This document shows positions 1 to 21,555 of a stretch of 28,386 nucleotides of DNA, in pieces. Source of the DNA: Chrysomallon squamiferum (taxonomy: Eukaryota > Mollusca > Gastropoda > Neomphalida > Peltospiridae); the NCBI GenBank assembly GCA_012295275.1, contig CM022678.1:15384459-15412844 (forward strand). The letters run 5' to 3'. Both the position numbers and the translations under genes were made by a program. How positions within the stretch are numbered: position 1 is the first letter of the stretch; every line of letters starts with the position of its first letter. A model generated the notes under the pieces. The model did no database searches. It worked only from the letters and a program-made list of their open reading frames with translations, and was not told where the DNA came from.

Positions 1-49
1 TACCTGACGATAGTTAAATAAGTATAGTTATCAGAACTAACATATATAT

Positions 50-52
<3 letters not shown>

Positions 53-132
<80 letters not shown>
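53..132. repeat. (GA)n microsatellite
   Basis: A perfect GA dinucleotide run ends seven bases before the ATG of the alpha-kinase-like gene. The reading frame of that gene stays open through the run, so the tract is either 5' UTR or promoter-proximal DNA, or the true start lies further upstream. Confidence 0.95.
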
Positions 133-134
<2 letters not shown>

Positions 135-138
135 CAAA

Positions 139-1191
139 ATGAGAGAAATGTTTTGTTATAATGGGATTGTATTAATTTTAGAATTTGCGATGAGTTTCCT
201 GTGTAACAGTACCTACAGAAGTACAAACAAAGATGGCGCTGCTTACAGCGTAGATTATGAGGACTCCTCATGGAGAAAGGGCAGAAGGAAGAAGGTATAT
301 GTGGGAATTGCCAGAGGTCAAGGACCTCTTAACGCAGAGAAAGTTTGTGTTAAGGTGAGGCGCTCTGGGAAATGGACACACTGTGAAAGTGAGGCTGAAG
401 TCAACAAATGTAAAATCGCTCAGAAATACGCCACGCAGTTTAACAAACTTTTCAATAAGACACGAGTTACCGTTCTTGTTCCTTTCTTCGCTAAAGTGTG
501 CGATGTGGCGTTGCTGCACACGGTGAAACGACGGCATCGTTCTCTCAGCGAAGGAGACTTGGTCCTGTTCGAACCCAAAATCGACAAGCATTTCAAAGCT
601 CTCGTCACACGAAACGGTGAAGTCATTAACGACGTTGATAACAACGTTCTGGAAGCTTTCGTACATTTCACGTATCACGTGAGCGGAGGCGCGTGCGTGG
701 TGTGCGGTCTTCAGGGTGTTATGTCACGTGACTTAAAAGAAATTCTAATTTCCGGGCCGACGGTTCACTCGGTTGGACGTGACTATGGAGAGCTGGACGG
801 AGGACGTGACGGCATCGACGAAGTCTTCAGAAACCACAGATGCAACGACATGTGTGAAAACTGGTCATTACCTGACGACGACATCCACCTCAAAGAACAC
901 AGCGATGTACGACTGCAGCCAACAGCTCCTCCAGAATACGACGAAATATTTCAAATGGATGACATCGAAAAACCTGTTCAGGCTGAGCCAAACCAAAAAG
1001 CATTTCCCGGTTTTTTCTCAGAATATTTTGATTATCACATGATCTGGTACAGTGATACGTCATCACCCCCACCGTATACAGAACAGCCAATGTGTTTTTC
1101 ATTTCCTGATCCAGAATATTTCCATGGTAAAGTTTACAGAAGTTGTCATGACAGCACAGAATCATATACATTTGTTCCTTACAGATATTAA
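139..1191 (+). CDS. alpha-kinase (MHCK/eEF2K-type) family protein, predicted catalytically altered
   Basis: This is a single uninterrupted frame of 350 codons ending in TAA. Residues about 50-240 follow the alpha-kinase fold: a glycine-rich loop VGIARGQGP (55-63), VCVKV with the nucleotide-binding Lys72, YATQFNKLF (97-105), AFVHFTYHVSGG (173-184), the LQGV core (191-194), a xGP motif (206-207), and HRCNDMC (233-239) giving the family His-x-Cys-x3-Cys zinc module, with His176 as the fourth likely ligand. Alpha-kinases phosphorylate Ser/Thr in helical or unstructured targets. Here the Asp before LQG is Gly190 and the Asp of the usual DP is Gly206, so activity is doubtful. The tail (about 245-350) is acidic and Tyr-rich, with PTAPPEY (261-267) and PPPY (310-313). 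The start is uncertain because the frame is open upstream and Met4 and Met18 are alternatives. A lack of introns fits a retrocopy or a lineage-specific intronless family. Confidence 0.8.
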   Translation: MREMFCYNGIVLILEFAMSFLCNSTYRSTNKDGAAYSVDYEDSSWRKGRRKKVYVGIARGQGPLNAEKVCVKVRRSGKWTHCESEAEVNKCKIAQKYATQFNKLFNKTRVTVLVPFFAKVCDVALLHTVKRRHRSLSEGDLVLFEPKIDKHFKALVTRNGEVINDVDNNVLEAFVHFTYHVSGGACVVCGLQGVMSRDLKEILISGPTVHSVGRDYGELDGGRDGIDEVFRNHRCNDMCENWSLPDDDIHLKEHSDVRLQPTAPPEYDEIFQMDDIEKPVQAEPNQKAFPGFFSEYFDYHMIWYSDTSSPPPYTEQPMCFSFPDPEYFHGKVYRSCHDSTESYTFVPYRY

Positions 1192-1251
1192 ATAAGAACG
1201 TTATGATTAAAAAATACTGAATGAAATGTATATAATTATAAAGATATGTAT

Positions 1252-1257
1252 AATAAA
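1252..1257 (+). terminator. AATAAA polyadenylation signal candidate
   Basis: AATAAA lies about 60 bases after the stop codon of the alpha-kinase-like gene, a plausible 3' UTR position. The region is AT-rich, so chance occurrence is possible. Confidence 0.45.
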
Positions 1258-1288
1258 AACAAGTATGAGTTTGTTAAAAAAGTATTAT

Positions 1289-1400
1289 ATAATTAAGTAT
1301 AAAGATATGTATAATTAAGTATAAAGATATGTATAATTATGTATAAAGATATGTATAATTATGTATAAAGATATGTATAATTATGTATAAAGATATGTAT
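1289..1400. repeat. 22-bp tandem repeat, about 5 copies
   Basis: The unit is close to AATTATGTATAAAGATATGT plus AT, repeated with one-base differences. Looser copies of the TATAAAGATATGTATAAT core begin near 1230, inside the likely 3' UTR of the upstream gene. Confidence 0.85.
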
Positions 1401-1554
1401 GGTAAAAACAATTATTAGAATCTGAGTCAGTTTGTTTGTCTTCCTCTCTTTTTCTCCATCTTTCTCTCTATTTTAGCCTTTGTATCTCTGTATCCTTCCC
1501 ACTCTGTAACTGTCTTTCTTTGTCCTAGCTAGTTTAATTAACAAATAACAAAAT

Positions 1555-1679
<125 letters not shown>

Positions 1680-1923
1680 GTCGATAAGTTTTTCTACTGT
1701 TAGGATATTTGGTGACTTTTTTTTCATCTTTGCATAGAGATGTACGAGAAAACAAGCAGATAATTAAATAATTGTAGTTTTGTTCTGAATCTAAGTCTCT
1801 CAAGTGTTTTCGATTAATTAGAACAGGAACATAAATAATAAATAAGTACTTGTTACACAACAGCTATTACAATTACTACACCTTCTACTACTACTTCTTC
1901 TACAACCACTGCTGCTGCTGCTG

Positions 1924-2930
<1,007 letters not shown>

Positions 2931-3109
2931 TGTGAGTGTCTGTGTGTTTATGTGTCTGTGTGTTCTTTGTCTCCATTGTCTCTCTCTATTTTGTTTTGTT
3001 TTATTTGTTTGTGTGTGTCTGTTTCAGACTAAATTAGTAAGTATCAACATGCTTTTTACAACAGTTATTTTGTTGAAAAATGAAGGTCGTGCAAGATTTA
3101 TCACTATAC

Positions 3110-3529
3110 ATTAAAAAAAACAACAAAAATAAAAGACAGAGTCAGAAAAAGAAAAAAAAACCCACCTTTGTATTGAAAATAAATAGCTCCTAAGTTATAA
3201 AGTTCTCGGAGAAAAAAAAAAAGTCTAAATTGGTGACAAATATTTGTGTCGTCTGCTTCTTATTCAGTGTGTGATGTTAATCTGTCACATCGTGTTGACG
3301 TTAAATAATGTCAGTACATACTAACTAGACGTTGTCCTGTGTCCCGGATGTTGTCAGAGTCTAATGAGAAGTACAGAGAATATGAACTGTAAACACATGC
3401 TTACATAACCACAAACACTGGTAAACACCATTCAAAATTTTAGTTAACATAGCTGGAAATAAATTATCTTTTTTCTTTATTTCTTTCCTTCTTTATTTTA
3501 TTTCCTTTCTTTCTTTCTTTCTTTCTTTT

Positions 3530-3561
<32 letters not shown>

Positions 3562-4140
3562 TTTTCTTTCTTTCTTTCTTTTTTTCTTTTCTTTCTTTCT
3601 TTACTTACTTATTAGTATTAATTTTGTTTGTTTCAATTTTTTTTATTTTTATATTCTCACTTTATTATAAAACTAGTTACGGTTACATTTAGCTCTGTTA
3701 GAATGCGGATCCTAAAATCGACTTATAAACATAGCTACACGTGTCCATATTTATTAACTGATTTTATTAAGGAGACAGAAAAAGGAATTCCCCAAACCAG
3801 CGTAGATCACGATATTTATGTTCAGATTTTTTTTTCGTGATTTTTTTTTTCTTATGCACATCCTAGTTTTCCTTATTTAACTAGAGATATTACTATTTAT
3901 TTATTATTTATTATTTATTTTTTTTTATTATTTTTTTATTTTTTTTTCATATGCGGGACGCTGTTCTTTTCAGGCCACTGACTTAAGGTGAATGTTTTAC
4001 CTGAAGTAAATTTAAAGAGATCATCTTTTGTTAGTTGTGTCCCGCCATCCCACTGTGTTGCCTTCACACAGACTTTGACACGTGTCACCGAGTTTTCACA
4101 AAAGTTGCATAAAAGTTTAAATAACTAATGTGTATGTATG
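3110..4140. other. intergenic; (TTTC)n at about 3496-3604, no recognised gene
   Basis: The stretch holds a polypyrimidine TTTC/TTTTC run, T-rich tracts near 3830-3950 and a 70-codon frame at 3628-3840. That frame begins in low-complexity DNA, but its second half (about 3700-3830) is of normal complexity. I recognise no domain in it. Confidence 0.6.
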
Positions 4141-4276
4141 TGTGTGTATGTGTGTGTGTGCGTGTGTGCGTGTGATAAATGAAGAAGTTTAAAAACAGCG
4201 TCAATTGTTCTTCTTCTACCTCTGTTATTATTACTACAGCTACTGCTGCTTCTACTGTTATTACTACTACTACTAT

Positions 4277-4330
<54 letters not shown>

Positions 4331-4790
4331 CACTAATACTAGTAGTGGTGGTACTGTTATTATTACTACTGATTTTCTTCTACTATCACTAGTGCTACTA
4401 CTATGCTGCTATTACGATTACTACTACTACTACCACTAATAATTCTACTACAACTGTTACTACTACTACTACCAACACCACTACCACCAGTACTACAAGT
4501 ATGAACAGCACTACGACAACAACGACTACTACTATAATAGCAGCTACTCCTACTACAGTAATATTATATCTAAAATGTATAGCTACAACATCAACAATAA
4601 TTGGTACTGCTACTACTACTACTCCTACTACTATTACTACTCTGCTGTAACAATTATATATTATTAATTAATATAAAACGACAGAAATTACTACTACTGC
4701 TGCTTCTGCTTTTGCTACTACTACTACAGTTATGTATTATTAATAAATAACAATAGAAATTACTACTACTACTGCTACAATTATATTATT
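4140..4790. repeat. (GT)n then degenerate (TAC)n trinucleotide tract
   Basis: A short GT run (about 4138-4172) is followed by about 550 bases of imperfect TAC/TTA triplets. These decay into TACTGCTGCT variants and end in (ATT)n. The poly-Thr and poly-Val frames are repeat translations. Confidence 0.9.
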
Positions 4791-5146
4791 ATTATTATTA
4801 TTTTCATTATTATCATATCAGATGAATAATAAAATAAAGAAAGAAATAGAAGACAGTCAATAATTAATATTAGTTCGTATATTTACCTATGTTTTTAGAA
4901 ATTAATATCATTCGAAAAGTGTAATTTCCCAGATAAATAGGTCTGCATACTGCTTACAAATAGGAGAGAAAAACATTAACTAATAAAAACACACAACGAT
5001 GTAAGAGAACTAACCGCATATAAAAATGTAAGAGATTTATCTCCCTTTATCACTGATTTATAAAGTGACTTTTTCGGAAGATTGTTTATTCTTATTTCTA
5101 CGTCGAATTTATTGTCATCATCAACATCATCATCATTGCCATCATT

Positions 5147-5175
5147 TATTGTTATTATTATTATTGTTATTGTTA

Positions 5176-5216
<41 letters not shown>
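5147..5216. repeat. (ATT)n microsatellite
   Basis: ATT repeats with scattered ATTGTT units precede the 62-bp satellite array by about 60 bases. Confidence 0.9.
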
Positions 5217-5275
5217 GTGTTATTTGCCGATTTTTATTTTTTGCCGATTTATTTTTTTTTCAGATTGCCGATTTT

Positions 5276-6540
5276 TCTTAGTTGAAGAAAATTTTAGTTT
5301 ATTTACAAGCACACTGTTGTTTCATATCAGAAAAGCTTAGTTGAAGAGTAATATTTTAGTTTATTTACAAGCACAGACTGTTGTTTCATATCAGAAAAGC
5401 TTAGTTGAAGAGTAATATTTTAGTTTATTTACAAGCACACTGTTGTTTCATATCAGAAAAGCTTAGTTGAAGAGTAATATTTTAGTTTATTTACAAGCAC
5501 ACTGTTGTTTCATATCAGAAAGCTTAGTTGAAGAGTAATATTTTAGTTTATTTCATCAGAAAAAACTTAGTTGAAGAGTAATATTTTATTTAGAAAAACT
5601 TAGTTTCATATGAAAAGAGTAATTTTGTTATTTTTTTAGAAAAACTTAGTTGAAGAGTAATATTTTAGTTTATTTACAAGCACACTGTTGTTTCATATCA
5701 GAAAAGCTTAGTTGAAGAGTAATATTTTAGTTTATTTACAAGCACACTGTTGTTTCATATCAGAAAAGCTTAGTTGAAGAGTAATATTTTAGTTTATTTA
5801 CAAGCACACTGTTGTTTCATATCAGAAAAGCTTAGTTGAAGAGTAATATTTTAGTTTATTTACAAGCACACTGTTGTTTCATATCAGAAAAGCTTAGTTG
5901 AAGAGTAATATTTTAGTTTATTTACAAGCACACTGTTGTTTCATATCAGAAAAGCTTAGTTGAAGAGTAATATTTTAGTTTGAAGAGAATATTTTAGTTT
6001 ATTTATATTTTAGTTTATTTACAAGCACACTGTTGTTTCATATCAGAAAACTTAGTTGAAGAGTAATATTTTGTTTATTTACAAGCACACTGTTGTTTCA
6101 TATCAGAAAAGTTGAAGAGTAATATTTTAGTTTATTTTGAAGAGTAATATTTTGTTTCATAATATAATATTTTAGTTTATTTACAAGCACACTGTTGTTT
6201 CATATCAGAAAAACTTAGTTGAAGAGTAATATTTTAGTTTATTTACAAGCACACTGTTGTTTCATATCAGAAAAGTTTATTTACAAGCACACTGTTGTTT
6301 CATATCATTTAGTTGAAGAGTAATATTTTAGTTTATTTACAAGCACACTGTTGTTTCATATCAGAAAAGCTTAGTTGAAGAGTAATATTTTAGTTTATTT
6401 ACAAGCACACTGTTGTTTCATATCAGAAAAGCTTAGTTGAAGAGTAATATTTTAGTTTATTTACAAGCACACTGTTGTTTCATATCAGAAAAGCTTAGTT
6501 GAAGAGTAATATTTTAGTTTATTTAGAAGCACATTTCATA
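5276..6540. repeat. 62-bp tandem satellite array, about 20 copies
   Basis: The unit can be read from GCTTAGTTGAAGAGTAATAT through TTTAGTTTATTTACAAGCAC and ACTGTTGTTTCATATCAGAA to AA. Copies at 5700-5960 and 6350-6510 are almost identical. The middle (about 5530-5650, 5975-6020, 6110-6180 and 6270-6310) contains truncated and rearranged copies. The array ends in TATATA and T-rich sequence. A 6-bp AAGCTT (HindIII) site recurs in most units. Confidence 0.95.
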
Positions 6541-6650
6541 TATATATTTTTTTTAGTTTATTTAGAAGCACATATATATATATATATTATTTTGTTCTTC
6601 TTAATCTGTTTTTTTTTTTTTTTTTTCTAGTTCTGAAGCTGTTTATAAAA

Positions 6651-6944
6651 TCAGCAGTTTTTTGAAAGACGACTTTGTTTCAGGGCGTTCACGTTCGATT
6701 TTACTCTTTGTGCAACGCAGCCGATTGATTTTATTTTATTCTGAAATGAAATATATTCACCGTGATTAACAAACTCACATCCTGCCAAATTTTGTGGACT
6801 TTTTTTTATTAAGGAGGTACGGAAGGGTTTATTTGTTCGAAATGTTAGAGCGTTTAAAAAGTCAAGAACCTCGTCGTCTGTTTTGCCAGAGTTACTGAAT
6901 AGAGTTGTCACCCTTGAGTCGTAATCGCGTTCTCTAGTAATGGT
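6651..6944 (-). other. unrecognised 97-codon open frame, possibly fortuitous
   Basis: On the minus strand a frame runs from just after a TAA (complement of 6945-6947) to a TGA at 6651-6653. Residue composition is normal for a protein (for example SGKTDDEVLDFLNALTFR). It has no ATG near its start, only GTG, so it would have to be an exon or a fragment. I recognise no family. The opposite strand of the same segment shows patchy similarity to 7350-7504, which weakens the case for coding on this strand. Confidence 0.2.
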
Positions 6945-6990
6945 TTATAATTAACAAAAAATATTAATGACTGCACGTTGAATGTTTGAA
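6945..6990 (+). repeat. diverged direct repeat, copy 1
   Basis: TTATAATTAACAAAAA followed by AATGACTGCA and GAATGT recurs at 7505-7552. Weaker similarity continues downstream (TTTGA-CAAG-like) and upstream. Confidence 0.7.
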
Positions 6991-7114
6991 TTTGAGCCAG
7001 AAAGGATGAACAAAAAGTGGGTTAATTTTACTAAAAAGAATTAGTGAAACATTATATATTTACATTAATATATTACTGATATATACAACTATTAACAGAC
7101 TCCTAATTGAGAAT

Positions 7115-7117
<3 letters not shown>

Positions 7118-7200
<83 letters not shown>
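7118..7200. repeat. (GA)n microsatellite
   Basis: A perfect GA run of about 80 bases lies in intergenic DNA between the two copies of the diverged direct repeat. Confidence 0.95.
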
Positions 7201-7203
<3 letters not shown>

Positions 7204-7300
7204 AATTTTATTAGATAAGTGTGTATTTGTATTTAATATTTCAAGGAATCCATTCATCTGACTGTTCTGTTTAACCGTCTCCATTTTCTGTGACTATTAA

Positions 7301-7510
7301 TTTATCAGCCTGTTTTCATGTGACGACAAAACACTTGACAGACCTTTTCATGTCAGACTAGGTAACAAAGGACACCACCGCTACAAAACTCACTTTGGCC
7401 GATTTAACGGTTGTTATCTGCATGAAACGTTGTTCTGTTGTCAAAGATGTGTTAATAACGACGTCAACATCAATGACAGCGATATTCCTTTGGAAATCGT
7501 TGAGTTATAA
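7301..7510 (+). CDS. candidate terminal exon or gene fragment, unrecognised
   Basis: Between TAA at 7298-7300 and TAA at 7508-7510 lie 69 sense codons without any Met. The peptide is of normal complexity and basic to Cys-rich, with segments such as RPFHVRLGNKGHHRYKTHF and CYLHETLFCCQRCVNN. An acceptor-like TTTATCAG sits at its left edge (AG at 7307-7308), and AATAAA follows the stop at 7561-7566. It could be the last exon of a gene whose other exons I cannot find, or a decayed copy. I recognise no domain, and a chance open frame of this length is quite possible. Confidence 0.25.
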   Translation, partial: FISLFSCDDKTLDRPFHVRLGNKGHHRYKTHFGRFNGCYLHETLFCCQRCVNNDVNINDSDIPLEIVEL

Positions 7511-7552
7511 TTAACAAAAACTTCAATGACTGCATAGTGAATGTCAGTTTGA
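7505..7552 (+). repeat. diverged direct repeat, copy 2
   Basis: This matches 6945-6990 in TTATAATTAACAAAAA, CAATGACTGCA and TGAATGT. It overlaps the stop codon of the 7301-7510 frame. Confidence 0.7.
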
Positions 7553-7566
7553 TCAAGCGTAATAAA

Positions 7567-8185
7567 AACTTGACACTAAACACTAAACAGTTTTCATTAT
7601 ATCAGTTGAAATAACATCTGTGTGATTTTATATATTTGATGTTCCCTATCGCCAGACTTACGCACAACTGGTTTTTGTGCCTGACCGACCAAGCGCGGAA
7701 TATGTCTGATAATGTTCCATAATGCCTCCACTTTGTTGACTTAGGTGTACAAAAGATATGAATACTAGTCTCTGAATATTTATAAAAGCTGAACAAAGCT
7801 AACACCCACTGCTCAAATGTAGCTTTATGTCATTTTACGTTTATGAATTTTGTCTTGCATTCACACAGAGAAAAAAGAAAGCAAAGCACGAAAACACAGG
7901 CGGTTTTTCTGTTTGACGTTCTTTGAAAAGATGTGTAAAATTTAAGGTTAAACGTATAAGTGTGAATAGCTGTTTAGTTATTGCATGACAAACAGAAATG
8001 ATAATTTCTGTCGACTGGTGACGTCTATAGACGTATATATCTCCACAAAAATATCTTTACTAATATATATTTTCGCATTACTAAACTAAGTAACTGTGTC
8101 TACAGACGTTTCTCAGTTTGTTCTGAATACTTTTTAAATTTTGGTGATTTGATATTTTGAAAAATACTTTGTGAAATTAGAAAAG
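7567..8185. other. upstream region of the cadherin gene; no gene recognised
   Basis: About 620 bases of non-repetitive AT-rich DNA precede the cadherin ATG and presumably hold its promoter and 5' UTR. I could not identify a convincing core promoter. A 67-codon minus-strand frame at 7602-7805 shows no recognisable feature. Confidence 0.4.
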
Positions 8186-18751
<10,566 letters not shown>

Positions 18752-19410
18752 AAAGGTGGGTAGCAAGCAACAGCTTCACGCGTTTACGTGATAACCGGGG
18801 CCGCTTTAAGCCGTGTTTACTTTTTTTTTTTTTTTTTATGAGTGTGGTTTTATAGCTGTATAGAACTGGTATAGAAAAAAAATAAGTAATAACTGTTATT
18901 TTAAATAAACGAGTGTTTTGTATGCAGAGAAATATTATGGAAATCTTAACGACAAAGGAAAGTTAATGATGATGATATTAATCATAATAATAATAATAAT
19001 AATAATATACCAGATGTTTTACTTTAATTACTAGACTTTATTTTTATATCAAATAACTGGTAACTAATATTCTATTATTATCTGTCGTTTTCCTTATAAA
19101 TGAAGAGTATCTGTAGGTTTTTTAACATCAGGCGACAAGAGCATTTTATTGATAACAGTATTTTATTGATACAGTAATCGATAGGAGAGTTAACTTTCTC
19201 TGAAAACAGAGTTACTTCCCTTATATGCGTCACCATATTTATAGTGCCATCATCATATTTACGTTGAATAATTTATTAAATGTTGATTTTTAGATTATAA
19301 ATTTTGTTTCTTTATTTCTTCTATAATTAATGTATACTGTATAGACACATATATTTACAATGGAAACTAAATTTTATGGCGAATACATTCTATTCTATTT
19401 TTAATTTCAG

Positions 19411-19481
19411 GATATGAAGATGTCGATCATCCTGCTTTTCCTAAGAGAACAGTAGCACCGGGTCCGCAAATTTACATGTGA
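19411..19481 (+). CDS. cadherin alternative last exon
   Basis: A strong TTAATTTCAG acceptor is followed, in the frame left by exon 13, by YEDVDHPAFPKRTVAPGPQI then YM and TGA (19479-19481). Exon 13 joined here would give a protein of about 735 residues. The peptide is of coding complexity and carries YxxV- and Pro-rich tail features. If exon 14 is always included, this segment is untranslated 3' UTR. Confidence 0.55.
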
Positions 19482-19792
19482 AAAACACTTTAATTTTGAT
19501 AAACAAATAAGTGTTTACTGAGACCTACAGTTGTAACTATATTAACAGACAATGCTAGTTTTCTAAGTCGTTTAGTTTCAAATCTATTAACTGTTAATTG
19601 TTTTAAGAAAAGAACCATAACTCTAAATCTATCAACGAATATTCGAAACTGTTTACAGTTCCAAGTTTTTTAGGAAAAGAACCATAACTCTAAATCTATC
19701 AATTCTAAACTTTCAACAATTCCTAGTTTAGCTGATGTAATAATTTTTGAAGAGATAAACACAGATATATAAACTTTTTTTTTTTCGAGGAG

Positions 19793-19798
19793 AATAAA
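19793..19798 (+). terminator. AATAAA polyadenylation signal candidate for the cadherin gene
   Basis: The first AATAAA after exon 15, about 310 bases past its stop. Others occur downstream in the AT-rich DNA. Two copies of GAAAAGAACCATAACTCTAA (about 19609 and 19674) repeat within this 3' UTR. Confidence 0.4.
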
Positions 19799-19799
19799 A

Positions 19800-20057
19800 A
19801 ATTTTTGGACTGATTAAAAACCTTCGAAGACGGACTCATGTGCTAAAATAATTAAAGTTTTTCGAAAAGAATTTATGTACCAAAACTATCATTTTGAAAG
19901 AAGACTGTGTGCCAAATTTATGTGATGACGTAATTACTGTTAAAAGAATTCTGCTTTCAAGATTTATGGATTAAACATAAGAAAAGAGTCTTAAATAATA
20001 TTAATTAATTTAGTTTTGTAGTTATTTTATTTATTTATTTATTTAATTATTTATTTA

Positions 20058-20105
<48 letters not shown>

Positions 20106-21050
20106 GAATGAATGAATGAATTATTTATTTTTGTTTAAAGGTGTATTATTTTAATTGTTTTATTAATTGTATAATTAATTTAATAGACATTTTATTAAAT
20201 TGTTTTCGTTTAATATCTGAAATACATTATTATTTTTTTCAATTTTTCTTTATTTAGTTGTTATATTAAATTAAAGTAATAAATGTAATGATATTTTTAG
20301 GTATTTGCTATTTTTTATAAAACTGACAAAGAATTTATTCTGCAAGTAAATCATTTATCGAAATGAACTTTTATTTAAATATTTATTTTAACAGATATTT
20401 AGTTGTAAATACATAATTTTTTCCTGTTATTTTATTTTATTTTATAATGGGGTTTATTTAATTTAATTTAATTTAATTTAATTTTATTTTATTTCATTTC
20501 ATTTCATTTTCTTAGCTTTTTAATTTTATTTATCTTCGTTTTTATTGATACTTAAACTTTTAGTATTTTGTCACATTCAATGACTACTTAATGAACCGAA
20601 ATAAATTAACAGATTATTATTATTTTTTTTTAATCTTTTAATGAGTGAAATTAGAAATTAAACTAATAAAAATATAAATAATTTAGAGAATAAATTTTTT
20701 CGCCATTATTTGAAATGTAATTCCTTGAAATAAAATTAGCATTCTGCTTTAATTATATCAAAATGCTGTTTTATTTATTTTTTATTTATTTATTTATTTA
20801 TTTATTTATTACAGTAAATTAACATTACATGTTTACCCTATATTAAGATTTTACAGGTATATTCGGCGTTTTGAAATATAAATTATTAAAATACTATTCT
20901 TATTTATTTAACATTGTTTTTCTTTTAAATTACTTTTGGTTAATTATTTACAATAAAAATAAAATTTGAAATTTTTATTATCGATAAGATTTATCATTTT
21001 TATTTGGTGTCTTGAGTTTCAATAAATGATAACAACAAAATTCATACTTG
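19800..21050. other. AT-rich intergenic, no gene recognised
   Basis: Contains TTTA/ATT microsatellites (20025-20105 and 20769-20812), a TTTAA pentanucleotide run (20455-20485) and long A/T stretches. No coding frame of normal complexity was seen. Confidence 0.7.
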
Positions 21051-21230
21051 TTTATTTATTTATCATCATCAACATCATCATCATCACCACCATCATCATT
21101 ATCATTCATTAGCATCATAATTATCATTATTATTTTATTATAACAGATACTCATATTATTATCATCATCATCATCATCATCATCACCATCATCATCATTA
21201 TTATTATCATCATCATCATTATTTAATAAC
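21051..21230. repeat. (ATC)n/(ATT)n trinucleotide tract
   Basis: Imperfect ATC, ATT and ACC triplets; the minus-strand Asp/Asn frame through it is a repeat translation. Confidence 0.9.
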
Positions 21231-21379
21231 ATTAACAGTTTACAAGGAAAATGTTCCATCTGGTTTAAACTTGAAACTACGTATTTATTAGTACCTAACT
21301 GTCCACTCTGAAACATCTTGCCAGATGAAAACATCTCCGGATTGTAAAAGTTAATTACATACAGATGACAGGTATTGTT

Positions 21380-21555
21380 AGAAGAGTAAAGGGGAGTAGT
21401 CAAGCGGTTACTAGGCGGGGTTCACGCGACACACGGGGCAGTAATCCCTTACATGCCAAGTGATGCGTGTTTCTCTGTGTTAAACTTGTGTGTTTACCTC
21501 AGTTTCTAACTTGGCTCTTTAGATGAAGGCTGGAGAAAAATGAAAATGTGAGTAT
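21380..21555 (+). mobile_element. possible degraded tRNA-derived SINE fragment
   Basis: TAGTCAAGCGG at 21397-21407 fits the Pol III box A consensus exactly. GGTTCACGC at 21419-21427 is close to box B but only about 22 bases away, too near for an intact tRNA promoter. The segment is GC-richer than its surroundings. Very tentative. Confidence 0.2.

Noticed and set aside
4900-6600. CRISPR array, because of regular repeats
   Set aside because: The 62-bp units are directly adjacent without unique spacers, and the DNA is eukaryotic; it is a tandem satellite.
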